In this document: positions 1 to 5,038 of the stretch, piece by piece
Numbering within the stretch: position 1 is the first letter of the stretch
Layout of the letters: the number at the start of each line of letters is the position of its first letter
Assembly (NCBI RefSeq): GCF_946885955.1
Contig: NZ_CAMPHI010000086.1
Span: 1 to 7,918 of the forward strand
DNA from: an uncultured Pseudomonas sp.
Lineage (GTDB): Bacteria > Pseudomonadota > Gammaproteobacteria > Pseudomonadales > Pseudomonadaceae
Length of the DNA stretch: 7,918 nt
Direction of reading: 5' to 3'
Position numbers and translations under genes: made by a program
The notes under the pieces: generated by a model
What the model was told of the DNA's origin: nothing
The model's database searches: none
What the model saw: the letters and a program-made list of their open reading frames with translations, nothing else

Positions 1-295
1 AATACGTCAGCTGCGGGCGCAGGGTGATGTGGTAGCGCGTCAGGCGTTTGCCGGAATCGCCGAATCCGATGCCATAGATCACGCCATGCACACCCTTGCC
101 GGCCGGGCCGAACCCCAGGTAACAAGGCTGGTTGATCAGGGCTTCAAGATCGATATCTGGCGACTGACTCACCAATTCGATGTCGAAACGGTAGGGTTTA
201 TTGAGCGTTTCGCGACCAGTGAATTCGAGCACTTGCAGGTCGGTGGAAACACCTTCGATGGCGAAGGTGATATGCGCTTGATTGGCATCCAGCAT
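1..295 (-). CDS. vgrG: Type VI secretion system spike protein VgrG, N-terminal fragment (cut by window edge)
   Basis: Reading the minus strand from the ATG at 295 gives 98 open codons running off the window edge. The peptide begins MLDANQAHITFAIEGV and contains LQVLEFTGRETLNKPYRFDIELV, then DIDLEALINQPCYLGFG, GKGVHGVIYGIGFGDSG and RLTRYHITLRPQL. This is the standard opening of the VgrG gp27-like domain, a phage tail-hub fold. VgrG trimers form the needle tip of the type VI secretion machine and carry effectors into target cells. A GGAG ribosome binding site lies 8 bases before the ATG (plus-strand 304-307), which supports this start; an ATG slightly upstream is out of frame. The gene is divergent from yaaA. 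The C-terminal gp5-like needle and any effector extension lie outside the window, so the VgrG subfamily cannot be assigned. I recognised the family by sequence pattern and am fairly sure of it. Confidence 0.88.
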   Translation of the reverse strand, partial: MLDANQAHITFAIEGVSTDLQVLEFTGRETLNKPYRFDIELVSQSPDIDLEALINQPCYLGFGPAGKGVHGVIYGIGFGDSGKRLTRYHITLRPQLTY

Positions 296-647
296 GCCTT
301 GATCTCCATCCTTGATTCAGCGAGCCCCGCAGAGTGCCTTGCTCCACCTTCTGGCTCAATACTGGCGGGGTGACAGCATGGTCCAGTTCACAAAAATAAG
401 CGCCCGCATGAGGCTGTTGGCGCACCGGCAGGCAACCCTACAGAGAAGAGCTCGCCGCGAGGTCATGGGCGCCAGGTGAGGCCGCGAGTTCGACGGCGGC
501 GGACGCGGGCGCCAGCCATCGCCGCATGCAAACGCCGCCTCGGTATCGCCGCAGGACAGGCCAAAACACAATCGTTTGCCTTAATAGCTAGAGCACAGGC
601 GGCGCTCGGCCTAGAATCGCCAACGGAACGTTCAGGAGCAGCCCAAT
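296..647. other. Divergent intergenic region between vgrG and yaaA
   Basis: These 352 bases separate two divergently transcribed genes and should hold both promoters. I see no convincing gene. The two ribosome binding sites are clear: GGAG at 304-307 on the minus strand for vgrG, and AGGAG at 634-638 for yaaA. The middle (about 450-540) is very GC-rich and carries short direct repeats: GGGCGCCAG at 467-475 and 507-515, and GCCGCGAG at 454-461 and 481-488. The yaaA-proximal part (about 560-620) is less GC-rich and includes TAGAAT at 612-617, a possible -10 box, but no good -35 sits at standard spacing. An 8-base palindrome GAACGTTC (626-633) lies just before the yaaA ribosome binding site. I found no strong sigma-54 site for vgrG. 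Confidence 0.6.
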
Positions 648-1427
648 ATGTTGATGGTGATTTCCCCCGCCAAGACCCTCGATTACCAGACACCGCCGGT
701 AACCCAACGCTATACCCAGCCCGAGCACCTTGACCACGCGCAGGACCTGATCACCCAGTTGCGCGACCTCAGCCCCGCACAGATCGCCGAGCTGATGCAT
801 CTGTCGGACAAGCTCGCCGGCCTCAACGCCGCCCGCTTCGGCAGCTGGACGCCGCACTTCACCCCGGACAACGCCAAACAGGCGCTGCTGGCATTCAAGG
901 GCGACGTCTATACCGGCCTGCACGCCGAGGATTTCAGCGAAGCGGATTTCGACTTCGCCCAGACGCACCTGCGCATGCTCTCCGGTCTCTATGGCGTTTT
1001 GCGCCCCCTGGACCTGATGCAACCCTATCGCCTGGAAATGGGCACCAAGCTGGCCAACCCGCGCGGCAAGGATCTCTATGCATTCTGGGGCGAGCGCATC
1101 AGCGACTGGCTGAATCAGGCCCTGGCCGCTCAAGGCGACGAGGTACTGCTCAACCTCGCCTCCAACGAGTACTTCGGTGCGGTCAAGCGTAAGGCTTTAC
1201 AGGCGCGGGTGATCGATACCGAATTCCGTGACTGGAAAAACGGCCAATACAAGATCATCAGCTTTTACGCGAAAAAGGCCCGCGGCCTGATGGCTCGCCA
1301 TGTGATCAAGCAGCGCCTGCGCGACCCGGAAGCGCTGAAGGCATTCAACGACCAGGGCTATGCCTACTCGGCGGAACACTCCAGTACGGACAAGCTGGTC
1401 TTTTTGCGCGACAACGCACCGGCCTGA
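648..1427 (+). CDS. yaaA: Peroxide stress resistance protein YaaA (DUF328/UPF0246 family)
   Basis: The 259-residue product matches the E. coli YaaA family in length (258) and motifs throughout. These are [13 protein letters not shown] at the N-terminus, [11 protein letters not shown] (about 81-91), [20 protein letters not shown] (111-130), NLASNEYF (169-176) and [15 protein letters not shown] (204-218). In E. coli the OxyR-controlled YaaA lowers free intracellular iron during H2O2 stress and so limits Fenton damage to DNA and proteins; structural work on the family reports a DNA-binding fold. It should be cytoplasmic, and no signal peptide or membrane segment is seen. The ATG at 648 is chosen because AGGAG (634-638) lies 9 bases upstream; a second ATG six bases downstream is less conserved as a start. 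The gene is monocistronic, with a terminator immediately after it. An orthologue also lies next to algD in P. aeruginosa (PA3539, from memory), so this neighbour is conserved and not a recent insertion. Confidence 0.95.
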   Translation: MLMVISPAKTLDYQTPPVTQRYTQPEHLDHAQDLITQLRDLSPAQIAELMHLSDKLAGLNAARFGSWTPHFTPDNAKQALLAFKGDVYTGLHAEDFSEADFDFAQTHLRMLSGLYGVLRPLDLMQPYRLEMGTKLANPRGKDLYAFWGERISDWLNQALAAQGDEVLLNLASNEYFGAVKRKALQARVIDTEFRDWKNGQYKIISFYAKKARGLMARHVIKQRLRDPEALKAFNDQGYAYSAEHSSTDKLVFLRDNAPA

Positions 1428-1435
1428 ACACCACC

Positions 1436-1475
1436 GGTTCCCGCTCGCCGAGAGCGGGAGCCGACCCTCTTATAT
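1436..1475 (+). terminator. Rho-independent-type terminator of yaaA
   Basis: An 11-bp stem pairs 1436-1446 (GGTTCCCGCTC) with 1452-1462 (GAGCGGGAGCC) around a five-base loop, with one G-U pair only. It starts 8 bases after the yaaA stop. The following tract (ACCCTCTTATAT) is only weakly T-rich, as is common in Pseudomonas. The hairpin insulates algD from yaaA readthrough. Confidence 0.82.
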
Positions 1476-1554
1476 ACCCGCGCAACATGCCCCCTTCATA
1501 CCCCACCCAACTCGGCCATTGAATCGCTCAACAGGCCCGACATTTAAGTGACGC

Positions 1555-1595
1555 CAATTAATTATCCATACAATCCCGGCAGATCAATTAACTAT
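1555..1595. repeat. Pair of 11-bp AT-rich direct repeats (CAATTAAnTAT)
   Basis: CAATTAATTAT at 1555-1565 recurs as CAATTAACTAT at 1585-1595, one mismatch in eleven. The copies are exactly 30 bases apart, close to three helical turns, so they face roughly the same side of the DNA. A related ATTATCC is found at 1560-1566 and 1670-1676. This could be a tandem operator, or simply low-complexity AT sequence. Confidence 0.45.
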
Positions 1596-1611
1596 ATAGC
1601 CCCGCGACATT

Positions 1612-1638
1612 GAACTTCCCGCCTAACTACAAACCCAC
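1612..1638 (+). promoter_or_regulatory. Candidate AlgU promoter, upstream alternative (perfect -35, poor -10)
   Basis: GAACTT at 1612-1617 is an exact match to the AlgU/RpoE-type -35 box, and the context GAACTTCCC resembles what I remember of the P. aeruginosa algD promoter. Sixteen to seventeen bases further on (1634-1639) there is no TCTGA-like -10, only a C-rich stretch. If used, it would give a leader of about 460 nt. Confidence 0.3.
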
Positions 1639-1643
1639 CAAGT

Positions 1644-1652
1644 GCCATTACC
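1644..1652 (+). promoter_or_regulatory. AmrZ (AlgZ)-like motif GCCATTACC
   Basis: GCCATTACC matches the core of the AmrZ site upstream of P. aeruginosa algD as I recall it (GGCCATTACCAGCC). AmrZ is a ribbon-helix-helix activator of algD. Here the motif lies about 120 bases before the preferred transcription start, closer than in P. aeruginosa. A nine-base match in a 650-base region is suggestive only. Confidence 0.35.
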
Positions 1653-1685
1653 TCGCCAGCACATTAATAATTATCCCGACCACTC

Positions 1686-1717
1686 TTTTTTGCTCATTTG
1701 TTCGCATTAGCAAAAAA
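1686..1717. repeat. Perfect 9-bp inverted repeat with A/T tracts (TTTTTTGCT ... AGCAAAAAA)
   Basis: TTTTTTGCT (1686-1694) and AGCAAAAAA (1709-1717) are perfect inverted copies around a 14-base spacer. The arms carry T6 and A7 tracts whose centres are about 26 bases apart, which could bend the DNA. The spacer contains GTTCG (1700-1704), the core of the AlgR recognition sequence CCGTTCGTC. The element ends 15 bases before the -35 of the promoter candidate at 1733. The arms are too AT-rich for a normal terminator stem. Confidence 0.5.
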
Positions 1718-1732
1718 ATCGAAGAATGCAAG

Positions 1733-1760
1733 GAACTATACGAAAAGCCGCCGACTCATA
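1733..1760 (+). promoter_or_regulatory. Candidate AlgU (sigma-22) promoter of the alginate operon
   Basis: GAACTA (1733-1738) differs by one base from the AlgU -35 GAACTT. After 17 bases comes TCATA (1756-1760), which keeps the TC...A pattern of the TCTGA -10. Transcription would start near 1767 and give a leader of about 345 nt, close to the long algD leader reported in P. aeruginosa. The inverted repeat and AmrZ-like motif lie directly upstream in activator positions. I prefer it over the candidate at 1612 because both boxes are recognisable. Confidence 0.42.
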
Positions 1761-1777
1761 CACGGCGTATACATTTA

Positions 1778-1798
1778 TTCATGCACGCGGAGCATGGA
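1778..1798 (+). other. Small hairpin near the proposed 5' end of the algD leader
   Basis: TTCATGC (1778-1784) pairs with GCATGGA (1792-1798), with one T-G pair, around a seven-base loop. If transcription begins near 1767, it would lie about 11-31 bases into the mRNA and could protect its 5' end. Seen in the sequence; function is inferred. Confidence 0.35.
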
Positions 1799-1889
1799 GC
1801 TAATCATCTGGAGTGAACGGTAGATCAACCGAATTTCAGGCGTTCCCGGTCTAAGCCGCCTCGGCAAAGAGCCCACAGGAGTACCAGGC

Positions 1890-1925
1890 ATGATTCAAAG
1901 AAGGCCCACCAAACTCCCGAACTAG
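1890..1925 (+). CDS. Possible 11-residue leader peptide (MIQRRPTKLPN) in the algD leader
   Basis: A short ORF of ATG, ten further codons and TAG has a strong ribosome binding site, AGGAG at 1877-1881, exactly 8 bases upstream, better placed than several in this operon. It encodes MIQRRPTKLPN. Residues 4-5 are arginine encoded by AGA then AGG, the codons most avoided in GC-rich pseudomonads, followed by a CCC proline. Its stop codon shares its last base with the first base of a perfect 6-bp hairpin (1925-1939). A weakly coded leader peptide abutting a hairpin is the layout expected of translation-coupled attenuation. No homologue is known to me, and a chance ORF of this length is quite possible, so this stays a candidate. 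Confidence 0.25.
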   Translation: MIQRRPTKLPN

Positions 1926-1939
1926 AGCCTTCCAGGCTC
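1925..1939 (+). other. Leader hairpin abutting the micro-ORF stop
   Basis: GAGCCT (1925-1930) pairs perfectly with AGGCTC (1934-1939) around a TCC loop. The stem begins at the last base of the TAG stop of the 11-codon ORF. No T tract follows, so it is not an intrinsic terminator by itself. Confidence 0.4.
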
Positions 1940-1985
1940 GCAGTTCAACTCTCAAAGGGCGCGCTGCATATCACAGGCCCGACCA

Positions 1986-2002
1986 GGCACTCATGAAGTG
2001 CC
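1986..2002 (+). other. Leader hairpin GGCACT/AGTGCC
   Basis: GGCACT (1986-1991) and AGTGCC (1997-2002) form a perfect 6-bp stem with a CATGA loop, about 110 bases before the algD start. An ATG sits in the loop and opens a 14-codon ORF (1993-2037), but it has only a weak ribosome binding site. Confidence 0.35.
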
Positions 2003-2032
2003 ACCAACTTTATGCCACCACGAACGCGCCGG

Positions 2033-2086
2033 TTTAACTGCGCGCGCTCGAAAACCGCAATGGCCGAATGCCATGCTTTAACTGCG
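2033..2086 (+). repeat. 10-bp direct repeat TTTAACTGCG in the leader
   Basis: TTTAACTGCG occurs at 2033-2042 and again at 2077-2086, 44 bases apart, the second copy about 25 bases before the algD start codon. Role unknown; it may be a chance duplication. Confidence 0.35.
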
Positions 2087-2110
2087 TTAGAAGTAGATGA
2101 GGAAAGTGCG

Positions 2111-3421
2111 ATGCGAATCAGTATTTTTGGTTTAGGTTATGTAGGTGCAGTATGTGCAGGTTGCTTATCTGCCCGCAGTCACGAAGTGGTCGGCGTCGAT
2201 ATATCGGCAGCCAAAATCGACCTGATTAACCGCGGTAAATCACCCATCGTAGAGCCTGGTCTTGAAGAGTTGTTGCAACGTGGCGTGGAGTCCGGTTATT
2301 TGCGCGGCACCACCGATGTCGCAATGGCAGTCAGGGATACCGAAGTGTCATTTATCTGCGTCGGCACGCCGAGCAAAAAGAATGGCGATCTGGAACTCAA
2401 CTACATCGAAGGTGTATGTCGCGAAATCGGCTTCGCCATGCGCGACAAGCAGGAACGCCACACCGTGGTGGTGCGCAGCACGGTATTGCCGGGCACGGTG
2501 AAAAACGTGGTGATCCCGCTCCTCGAAGATTGCTCGGGCAAGAAGGCCGGCGTCGACTTCGGCGTGGCGGTCAACCCGGAATTCCTCCGCGAAAGCACCG
2601 CGATCAAGGATTACGACTTCCCACCGATGACCGTGATCGGCGAACTGGACACTGCTTCCGGCGACCTGCTGGAAAGCATCTACAGCGAGCTCGATGCGCC
2701 GATCATTCGCAAGGGCGTCGATGTCGCCGAGATGATCAAGTACACCTGCAACGTCTGGCACGCGGCCAAGGTCACCTTCGCCAACGAGATCGGCAATATC
2801 GCCAAGGCGGTCGGCGTCGACGGCCGCGAGGTGATGGACGTGATCTGCCAGGATCACAAACTCAACCTGTCCAAGTACTACATGAAGCCAGGCTTCGCCT
2901 TCGGCGGTTCCTGCCTGCCGAAAGACGTGCGCGCCCTCTCCTACCGCGCCAACTCGCTGGACGTCGAAGCGCCGCTGATCGGCTCGCTGATGCGCAGCAA
3001 CAGCGTGCAGGTGCAAAACGCCTTCGACATCATCGCCAGCTACGACAAACGCAAAGTCGCCCTGCTCGGCCTGAGCTTCAAAGCCGGCACCGACGACCTG
3101 CGCGAAAGCCCGCTGGTGGAACTGGCCGAGATGCTGATCGGCAAGGGCTACGAGCTGAGCATCTACGACCGTAACGTCGAGTACGCGCGGGTGTATGGCG
3201 CGAACAAGGACTACATCGAGTCGAAAATCCCCCACGTGTCCTCGCTGCTCAATAGCGACTTCGATGCGGTGGTCGACAACGCCGATGTCATCGTCCTTGG
3301 CAACAGCGATGAACACTTCGCCAGCCTGGCGCAGCAAAGCCTCGCCGACAAACAGGTGCTCGATCTGGTCGGCTTCATGCCGACGGCATCGCGACCCGGC
3401 ACCGAAGGCATCTGCTGGTAA
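2111..3421 (+). CDS. algD: GDP-mannose 6-dehydrogenase AlgD
   Basis: AlgD oxidises GDP-mannose to GDP-mannuronate with two NAD+, the committed and rate-setting step of alginate synthesis in the cytoplasm. The 436-residue product has the same length as P. aeruginosa AlgD. It opens with the Rossmann motif ISIFGLGYVGAVCAGCL (GxGxxG, about 7-12), followed by VGTPSKKNGDL (84-93), VVRSTVLPGT (120-129) and NPEFLREST (155-163). The catalytic region EMIKYTCNVWHA (207-218) carries Lys210, Cys213, Asn214 and His217. The nucleophile motif FGGSCLPKD has Cys268 at the expected number. The C-terminal domain contains LLGLSFKAGTDDLRESP, and the protein ends in GICW. The start at 2111 is set by family alignment and by GAGGAAA (2099-2105). 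The frame stays open upstream to ATGs at 2012 and 2060, but those residues have no family support. The first 25 or so codons are unusually AT-rich compared with the rest. Confidence 0.98.
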   Translation: MRISIFGLGYVGAVCAGCLSARSHEVVGVDISAAKIDLINRGKSPIVEPGLEELLQRGVESGYLRGTTDVAMAVRDTEVSFICVGTPSKKNGDLELNYIEGVCREIGFAMRDKQERHTVVVRSTVLPGTVKNVVIPLLEDCSGKKAGVDFGVAVNPEFLRESTAIKDYDFPPMTVIGELDTASGDLLESIYSELDAPIIRKGVDVAEMIKYTCNVWHAAKVTFANEIGNIAKAVGVDGREVMDVICQDHKLNLSKYYMKPGFAFGGSCLPKDVRALSYRANSLDVEAPLIGSLMRSNSVQVQNAFDIIASYDKRKVALLGLSFKAGTDDLRESPLVELAEMLIGKGYELSIYDRNVEYARVYGANKDYIESKIPHVSSLLNSDFDAVVDNADVIVLGNSDEHFASLAQQSLADKQVLDLVGFMPTASRPGTEGICW

Positions 3422-3447
3422 CGCCCCAACGCGCGGCTAAACAACTC

Positions 3448-3507
3448 GGTATGGCTCGGACGGCTGGCTGTGCAGTACAGCATCGGCGACCGCCCCTGAG
3501 CCATGCC
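3448..3507 (+). other. Branched stem-loop in the algD-alg8 intercistronic gap
   Basis: The arm GGTATGGCTCGG (3448-3459) pairs along its full length with 3496-3507, ten Watson-Crick and two G-U pairs. Inside it, CGG (3461-3463) pairs with CCG (3490-3492), and GCTGT (3467-3471) with ACAGC (3477-3481). The structure fills most of the 108-base gap and ends 22 bases before alg8, leaving the alg8 ribosome binding site free. No T tract follows, so it looks like an mRNA stability or processing element rather than a terminator. Confidence 0.55.
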
Positions 3508-3529
3508 CGGGTGTTGACGGACAGGATTT

Positions 3530-5011
3530 ATGGACAGGCTAAAAACATGCCTTCTCGAGGCCAGCGGCTGGCTTTTCTTCCTCAGTTTTCTGGGGATGCT
3601 GGCCATCGCGCTGCCTCGCTCGGTGTTCGACCCCGAGTCGAGCGATTACCTGCTGCTGATCGGTGTAATAGGCATCTGGCGCTACTCCATGGGTGCCATT
3701 CACTTTATCCGCGGCATGCTGTTTCTCTATCTGGTGTATCCGTACTACCGGCGTAAAGCCCGCTTGCTGGGTAGCGCCGCCGACCCATCGCACGTGTACC
3801 TGCTGGTCACCAGTTTCCGTATCGATGCGCTGACCACCGCCCAGGTGTACCGCTCGGTGATCGAGGAAGCGATCGAGTGCGACTACCCGACCACGGTGGT
3901 CTGTTCGATCGTGGAAATGTCCGATCAATTGCTGGTGCAAAGCCTGTGGGCCAAGCTCAATCCGCCGGCGCGGGTCAAGTTGGGCTTCGTGCGTATTCCC
4001 GGCACCGGCAAGCGCGACGGCCTGGCATATGGCTTCCGGGCGATTTCACGCTACCTGCCGGACGACCGTGCGGTGGTTGCGGTGATCGACGGCGACACCG
4101 TGCTCAGCCCCGGCGTGGTGCGCAAGACAGTGCCCTACTTCCAGCTGTTTCCGAATGTCGGCGGCCTCACCACCAACGAATTCTGCGAGGTGCGTGGCGG
4201 CTACATCATGAGCGAATGGCACAGCCTGCGTTTCGCCCAGCGTCACCTGAACATGTGCTCGATGGCGCTGAGCAAACGAGTGCTGACCATGACCGGGCGC
4301 ATGTCGGTATTCCGCGCCAAGGTGGTCACCGACCCCGACTTTATCGCCGATGTCGAGAGCGACCACCTGGACCACTGGCGCCTGGGCACCTTCCAGTTCC
4401 TCACTGGCGACGACAAGTCCAGTTGGTACAGCCTGATGCGCCTCGGCTACGACACTTTCTACGTGCCCGATGCAACCATCAACACGGTCGAGCACCCGCC
4501 GGAAAAAAGCTTTATCAAGGCCAGCCGCAAACTGATGTTCCGCTGGTACGGCAACAACCTGCGGCAGAACTCCCGCGCCTTGCGCCTGGGTACAGGGCGC
4601 CTGGGCTGGTTCACCAGCGTGGTGCTGTTCGATCAGCGCGTGTCGATGTGGACCTCGTTGCTCGGGCTGACGGTGGCGCTGATCGCCAGCTTCAAATACG
4701 GCATCACCTTGCTGTTGATCTACCTGCTGTGGATCAGCCTGACCCGCCTGGCGCTGACCCTGCTGCTGGCCTTCTCCGGGCACCGGATCGGCCCCGCCTA
4801 TCCATTGATTCTTTATTACAACCAGATTGTTGGCGCGCTGGTGAAGATCTACGTGTTCTTCCGCCTCGACCGCCAATCGTGGACGCGCCAGGACACCAAG
4901 CTCGACCGCGGCCTGGAAAGCTTCCAGCAGCGTTTCAACACCTGGTCCTCGCGCTCCATGACTTTTTCTGCCGCCAGTGTATTCGTCGCCGTGCTTTTAG
5001 CAGTGGTGTGA
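3530..5011 (+). CDS. alg8: Alginate polymerase, family 2 glycosyltransferase Alg8
   Basis: Alg8 is the inner-membrane processive glycosyltransferase that polymerises GDP-mannuronate into polymannuronate, working with Alg44. The product is 493 residues, one shorter than I recall for P. aeruginosa. Hydrophobic segments lie at about 13-28 and 41-70. The cytosolic GT2 domain follows (about 88-345), then membrane segments at about 372-388, 391-412, 422-444 and 477-493. Catalytic features are IDGDT with the metal-binding pair Asp187/Asp189, GDDK at 293-296, and KLMFRW at 334-339, the Alg8 form of the QxxRW motif lacking the usual Gln. The DxD and DDK groups correspond, offset by one, to residues shown to be essential in P. 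aeruginosa (Asp188/190, Asp295/296, Lys297). The ATG at 3530 has CAGGAT at 3522-3527. The gene lies 108 bases after algD and 27 bases before alg44. Confidence 0.97.
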   Translation: MDRLKTCLLEASGWLFFLSFLGMLAIALPRSVFDPESSDYLLLIGVIGIWRYSMGAIHFIRGMLFLYLVYPYYRRKARLLGSAADPSHVYLLVTSFRIDALTTAQVYRSVIEEAIECDYPTTVVCSIVEMSDQLLVQSLWAKLNPPARVKLGFVRIPGTGKRDGLAYGFRAISRYLPDDRAVVAVIDGDTVLSPGVVRKTVPYFQLFPNVGGLTTNEFCEVRGGYIMSEWHSLRFAQRHLNMCSMALSKRVLTMTGRMSVFRAKVVTDPDFIADVESDHLDHWRLGTFQFLTGDDKSSWYSLMRLGYDTFYVPDATINTVEHPPEKSFIKASRKLMFRWYGNNLRQNSRALRLGTGRLGWFTSVVLFDQRVSMWTSLLGLTVALIASFKYGITLLLIYLLWISLTRLALTLLLAFSGHRIGPAYPLILYYNQIVGALVKIYVFFRLDRQSWTRQDTKLDRGLESFQQRFNTWSSRSMTFSAASVFVAVLLAVV

Positions 5012-5038
5012 CCAGAACCCCGATAGGAATTTGCAAAC

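Larger units (their letters stand above)
1463..2110. promoter_or_regulatory. algD upstream control region and 5' leader
   Basis: About 650 bases separate the yaaA terminator from algD, and no credible large gene lies in them. Bases about 1540-1740 are strikingly AT-rich against the GC-rich flanks, as expected of a heavily regulated promoter bound by bending or silencing proteins. In P. aeruginosa the algD promoter is driven by the envelope-stress sigma factor AlgU (AlgT, sigma-22), needs AlgR, AmrZ (AlgZ) and IHF at distant sites, and gives a leader of a few hundred bases. The sequence here shows candidate sites for some of these, listed separately. The stretch from about 1767 to 2110 would be the transcribed leader if the promoter candidate at 1733-1760 is used. 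It contains several small hairpins and a micro-ORF. Confidence 0.75.

Noticed and set aside
1610..1816. 68-codon plus-strand ORF between yaaA and algD
   Set aside because: It starts at TTG without a ribosome binding site, overlaps the promoter candidates and AT-rich repeats, and its product resembles no family I know; best explained as chance.
1794..1823. 9-residue ORF (MELIIWSER) early in the leader
   Set aside because: The only purine-rich stretch is one base from the ATG, too close to act as a ribosome binding site.
1815..1840. GAACGG as a third possible AlgU -35
   Set aside because: The next TC-containing pentamer is at 15-base spacing and does not resemble TCTGA.
1993..2037. 14-codon ORF opening in the loop of the 1986-2002 hairpin
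   Set aside because: Weak ribosome binding site (AGG only) and no family support; kept only as a remark under the hairpin.
2012..2110. Upstream in-frame starts for algD (2012, 2060)
   Set aside because: The extra residues do not match AlgD proteins and lack a ribosome binding site, while GAGGAAA sits just before 2111.
2348..3337. 329-codon minus-strand ORF opposite algD
   Set aside because: Shadow of algD: a long antisense frame expected from GC-rich codon bias; the product is low-complexity His/Val/Asp-rich.
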